Below are positions 61,727-64,000 of a stretch of 64,000 nt of DNA, piece after piece. Under the pieces are notes generated by a model that made no database searches, was not told the origin of the DNA, and worked only from the letters and a program-made list of their open reading frames with translations. A program made the translations under genes and the position numbers. Origin of the DNA: Rhizobium sp. AQ_MP (lineage in GTDB: Bacteria > Pseudomonadota > Alphaproteobacteria > Rhizobiales > Rhizobiaceae); the NCBI RefSeq assembly GCF_014237835.1, contig NZ_JACJVI010000001.1, positions 434,001-498,000 of the forward strand, read 5' to 3'. Each line of letters opens with the position of its first letter. Positions within the stretch are counted from its first letter, which is position 1.

Positions 61727-64000
61727 TTAGGGCGCCCTCTTTGCCCGTTTGCCGCCAACGACCAGAGGTGCCTCCGCTATGCGGAAGTCCGCCCATGGAT
61801 CCGCGTCGAGGCTGGCGAGGCGGGCGGGCACATTCTCCACCGTGTAGTGGTTGGGCAGGATATCCGGGTTCAGCTCTTTGAACGAGAGCGGCATTGATAC
61901 CGGCGCGCCTGGTCGCGCGCGTGTCGAGTAGGGCGCGACCGCTGTGGCCCCACGGCCATTGCGCAAGTAGTCGATCAGGATCTTGTCCTTGCGTTTGGCC
62001 TTGCTGATGGTGGAGACATAATCGGACGGACTGTCTGCACTCATGGCATCGGCCAGCGCCTTCATGGCAGCTTTGACGTCCGGCCACCTCGCTTTTGGTT
62101 TGAGCGGGGCCACCACATGCAGACCCTTGCCGCCCGAGGTCTTGACGAAACCCGTGAGCCCGAGATCTTCGAAGCGTTGACGCACCTCGAAGGCTGCCCG
62201 GATGACACGCTCCCACGTGACGCCGGGGCCGGGATCAAGGTCGATGTTCACCATGTCCGGGCGCTCCAGATCGCCAGCCCGAGAGCCCCAAGGATGAATT
62301 TCAAGAGCTGCACCCTGAACGAGGGCAAGCAACCCTGCAATGTCGCGGATACCGATCAAGGCCTCGTCGTCTGCGGGATCCCGGACCGTCATGATTTCCT
62401 TTCGCATGCCACGCCAGCCGTGCTTCTGGAAGAAACAGGTCTTCTCATGGCCTTCAGGGCACCGCAGCAATGCGAGCGGGCGGTCAACGATGAACGGGGC
62501 AATGCGAGGCCAGACCAGGGCATAGTAGTCGGCAAGCCCCTCCTTGGTCACGCCGGCCTCCGGCCAATAGAGCCGGTCGGGATGCGTAAGGTTGATCTCC
62601 CGCCGGGCCGACTGCGCTGCAGCCAGCGTGCTCGTCTCGGTTGCTGCGGACCTCCTGGCGCTGCCGGCTTTAGCTCTGGTCGAGACCTTGTCCGCCGGCG
62701 TTTCCAGCACCACTTCGCTCGCGACCTTGTCTTCGCGAATCCCGCGGAAAGAGGCGTGCCGCAGGTGGGCGTCGCCGGTCCATCCACGAAATTCGATTTC
62801 CGCCACCAGCTCGGGCTTTACGAAAACGGCATCCTTTCGTTCGGCGCTTGTGAGCTTGTCTTTGAACGGGCTCTTGTCTTGCACGAGCGGCTGCAGCCGG
62901 GCGAAGATCTTCCTGCTGAGCGTCTGGGTATAGCCGGTGCCGACACGTCCGACATGGCGAAGCCCACCTGCCTCGTGGACACCCATGATGAGAGAGCCAA
63001 TGGCGTCATTGGAAACGGAGGAGGGCAGATAGCCGCCGATGACGAGTTCCTGCCGGGCCGTGCATTTGGACTTCACCCAGTCCCGGCCACGACCGGAGCG
63101 GTAAGGCGCATCGGCGACCTTGGAAATGACCCCCTCAAGACTGAGGCGGCAGGCATGCTTCAAAACGAGATCGCCACTCTCGTCGAAATGGCTTGAATAC
63201 TTCAACGGCGGTTCGACATCCGAAATCAACGTTTCCAGCAGCGCCTTTCGATCCGAAAGAGACGCCCCGGTGAGGTCCTGCCCATCAAGATGCATGAGGT
63301 CGAAGATGTAATAGGTGAAGCGATCGTCGCGGCCGTCGCTGAGATCCTGCTGAAGCAGTGAGAAGTCGCTGCTTCCATTGCCGCCCTCGATCACGATCTC
63401 CCCGTCGAGCAGGGCCGTCCGCACGGGGAGCCCCTTGAGGGCGGTAACCAGAGATTTTCCGAAGCGGTCCGTCCAGTCCAGCCCCGTGCGCGTCAGAAGC
63501 TGCACCCGTCCATGCTCAATCCGCGCCTCGATCCGATAACCGTCCAGCTTGATCTCGTGCAGCCAGCGGTCGCCTTTCGGCACCCTCTTCACCAGGGTTG
63601 CGAGAGCCGGTGGCAGGAAATCGGGCAAGATGCCCAACTTGGCTCCAGGGATCGAGGCTTCTCGGTCCTTGGACGCGCTCCCGCGATGAGCCGGCTTCTT
63701 CTTCGTCGCGGTTTTGCGCGAGTTCCACACTTGGGCCTTGCTGTCGCCCTTGAGGCTTTCGATCGAACGACCGCTTTTCACCGAAAGCGGCTTCTCCTCG
63801 ACAATATCCGGATCACCCGGTTGGCGCGCGGCCTCGTCTTCGCCCTTGATCAGCAGCCAGTTTTCGCGCGTCTCGCCCTCTTTGCCGGCCATCCGAACGA
63901 GGTGCCAGTGTCCTGCGAGTTTCTCCCCCTTCAAGGCGAACTCCAGATGACCTTTCTTGTAGCCCTTGCGCGCATCTTGCAGGGGCTCCCATGTGCCGCG
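61727..64000 (-). CDS. ligD: Multifunctional DNA ligase D (partial, 5' end outside window)
   Basis: At least 757 residues are visible; the start lies beyond base 64000. Domain order is end of a 3'-phosphoesterase domain (GHLEFALKGEKLAGHWHLVR), an ATP-dependent ligase with nucleotidyl-Lys in EIKLDGYR and a C-terminal OB fold, then a primase-polymerase domain (INLTHPDRLYWPEAGVTKEGL; metal pair in VNIDLDP). This is the PE-ligase-polymerase order seen in Pseudomonas and Agrobacterium-type LigD, which trims, fills and seals ends held by Ku. Convergent with ku. Confidence 0.92.
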   Translation of the reverse strand, partial: RGTWEPLQDARKGYKKGHLEFALKGEKLAGHWHLVRMAGKEGETRENWLLIKGEDEAARQPGDPDIVEEKPLSVKSGRSIESLKGDSKAQVWNSRKTATKKKPAHRGSASKDREASIPGAKLGILPDFLPPALATLVKRVPKGDRWLHEIKLDGYRIEARIEHGRVQLLTRTGLDWTDRFGKSLVTALKGLPVRTALLDGEIVIEGGNGSSDFSLLQQDLSDGRDDRFTYYIFDLMHLDGQDLTGASLSDRKALLETLISDVEPPLKYSSHFDESGDLVLKHACRLSLEGVISKVADAPYRSGRGRDWVKSKCTARQELVIGGYLPSSVSNDAIGSLIMGVHEAGGLRHVGRVGTGYTQTLSRKIFARLQPLVQDKSPFKDKLTSAERKDAVFVKPELVAEIEFRGWTGDAHLRHASFRGIREDKVASEVVLETPADKVSTRAKAGSARRSAATETSTLAAAQSARREINLTHPDRLYWPEAGVTKEGLADYYALVWPRIAPFIVDRPLALLRCPEGHEKTCFFQKHGWRGMRKEIMTVRDPADDEALIGIRDIAGLLALVQGAALEIHPWGSRAGDLERPDMVNIDLDPGPGVTWERVIRAAFEVRQRFEDLGLTGFVKTSGGKGLHVVAPLKPKARWPDVKAAMKALADAMSADSPSDYVSTISKAKRKDKILIDYLRNGRGATAVAPYSTRARPGAPVSMPLSFKELNPDILPNHYTVENVPARLASLDADPWADFRIAEAPLVVGGKRAKRAP

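Overview
The window reads as chromosomal or chromid DNA of a Rhizobiales bacterium, most likely Rhizobiaceae (Agrobacterium/Rhizobium group). This rests on gene content and is not a strain assignment: a CUT2 sugar ABC operon beside a two-component pair, the Agrobacterium-type udh/gci/kdgD uronate pathway, rhizobial Ku and a PE-ligase-polymerase LigD, BON/DUF2934/CsbD small proteins, and sigma-EcfG-like promoters (GGAAC-N16-CGTT). The DNA is GC-rich except for one strikingly A+T-rich block at about 15.5-16.35 kb. No tRNA, rRNA, CRISPR array or intact insertion sequence was recognised.

Layout. 0-0.2 kb: end of allophanate hydrolase. 0.2-7.8 kb: a five-gene sugar-import operon (binding protein, ATPase, two permeases, SMP-30 lactonase) divergent from a soluble GAF histidine kinase and its response regulator, with a direct-repeat site between them. 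7.8-11.1 kb: an orphan sdhD-like gene, recX, a GAF-GGDEF diguanylate cyclase and an ornithine cyclodeaminase. 11.5-15.5 kb: oxidative uronate catabolism (udh, gci, kdgD, GntR repressor) with a possible transporter remnant. 15.5-16.35 kb: A+T-rich non-coding DNA. 16.36-24.4 kb: a Lap/RTX-type type I secretion operon (TolC, ABC, HlyD) ending in a ribbon-helix-helix/PAS protein, then a LapG-like protease and an LpoA-like lipoprotein.

24.6-34.7 kb: the most unusual part. Genes of a GTP-derived pathway (GTP cyclohydrolase II, a RibD-type reductase without deaminase, a pterin-synthase-fold protein lacking its catalytic residues, a BchC-like dehydrogenase lacking zinc ligands, a glycosyltransferase and a methyltransferase) lie together with cytochrome b561, a CDP-alcohol phosphatidyltransferase, an FkbM methyltransferase, a flippase-like membrane protein and an LtaS-like sulfatase. 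I infer a pathway for a modified pteridine- or pyrimidine-type compound, possibly linked to a membrane lipid or glycan. The product is unknown.

34.7-41.7 kb: a hydroxycinnamate funnel (feruloyl/p-coumaroyl-CoA synthetase, hydratase/lyase, vanillin-type aldehyde dehydrogenase, PobA) with MarR- and AraC-family regulators, converting ferulate or p-coumarate to vanillate or protocatechuate. 42-48.5 kb: a 5-oxoprolinase (PxpA, fused PxpB-PxpC) operon with a biotin carboxylase/BCCP fusion and an Nramp-like transporter lacking metal-binding motifs, divergent from a GntR regulator. 48.5-52.5 kb: gluconate-5-dehydrogenase-like SDR, an unknown regulator, a Tat-exported histidine phosphatase and a GH25 lipoprotein.

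52.5-64 kb: a general-stress island (treZ, small proteins, BON protein, HWE kinase, glgA, DUF2934, ku, ligD). Candidate EcfG promoters precede csbD, treZ, DUF2934-glgA, ku and several small genes, so trehalose/glycogen metabolism and DNA end joining are probably co-controlled by the general stress response.
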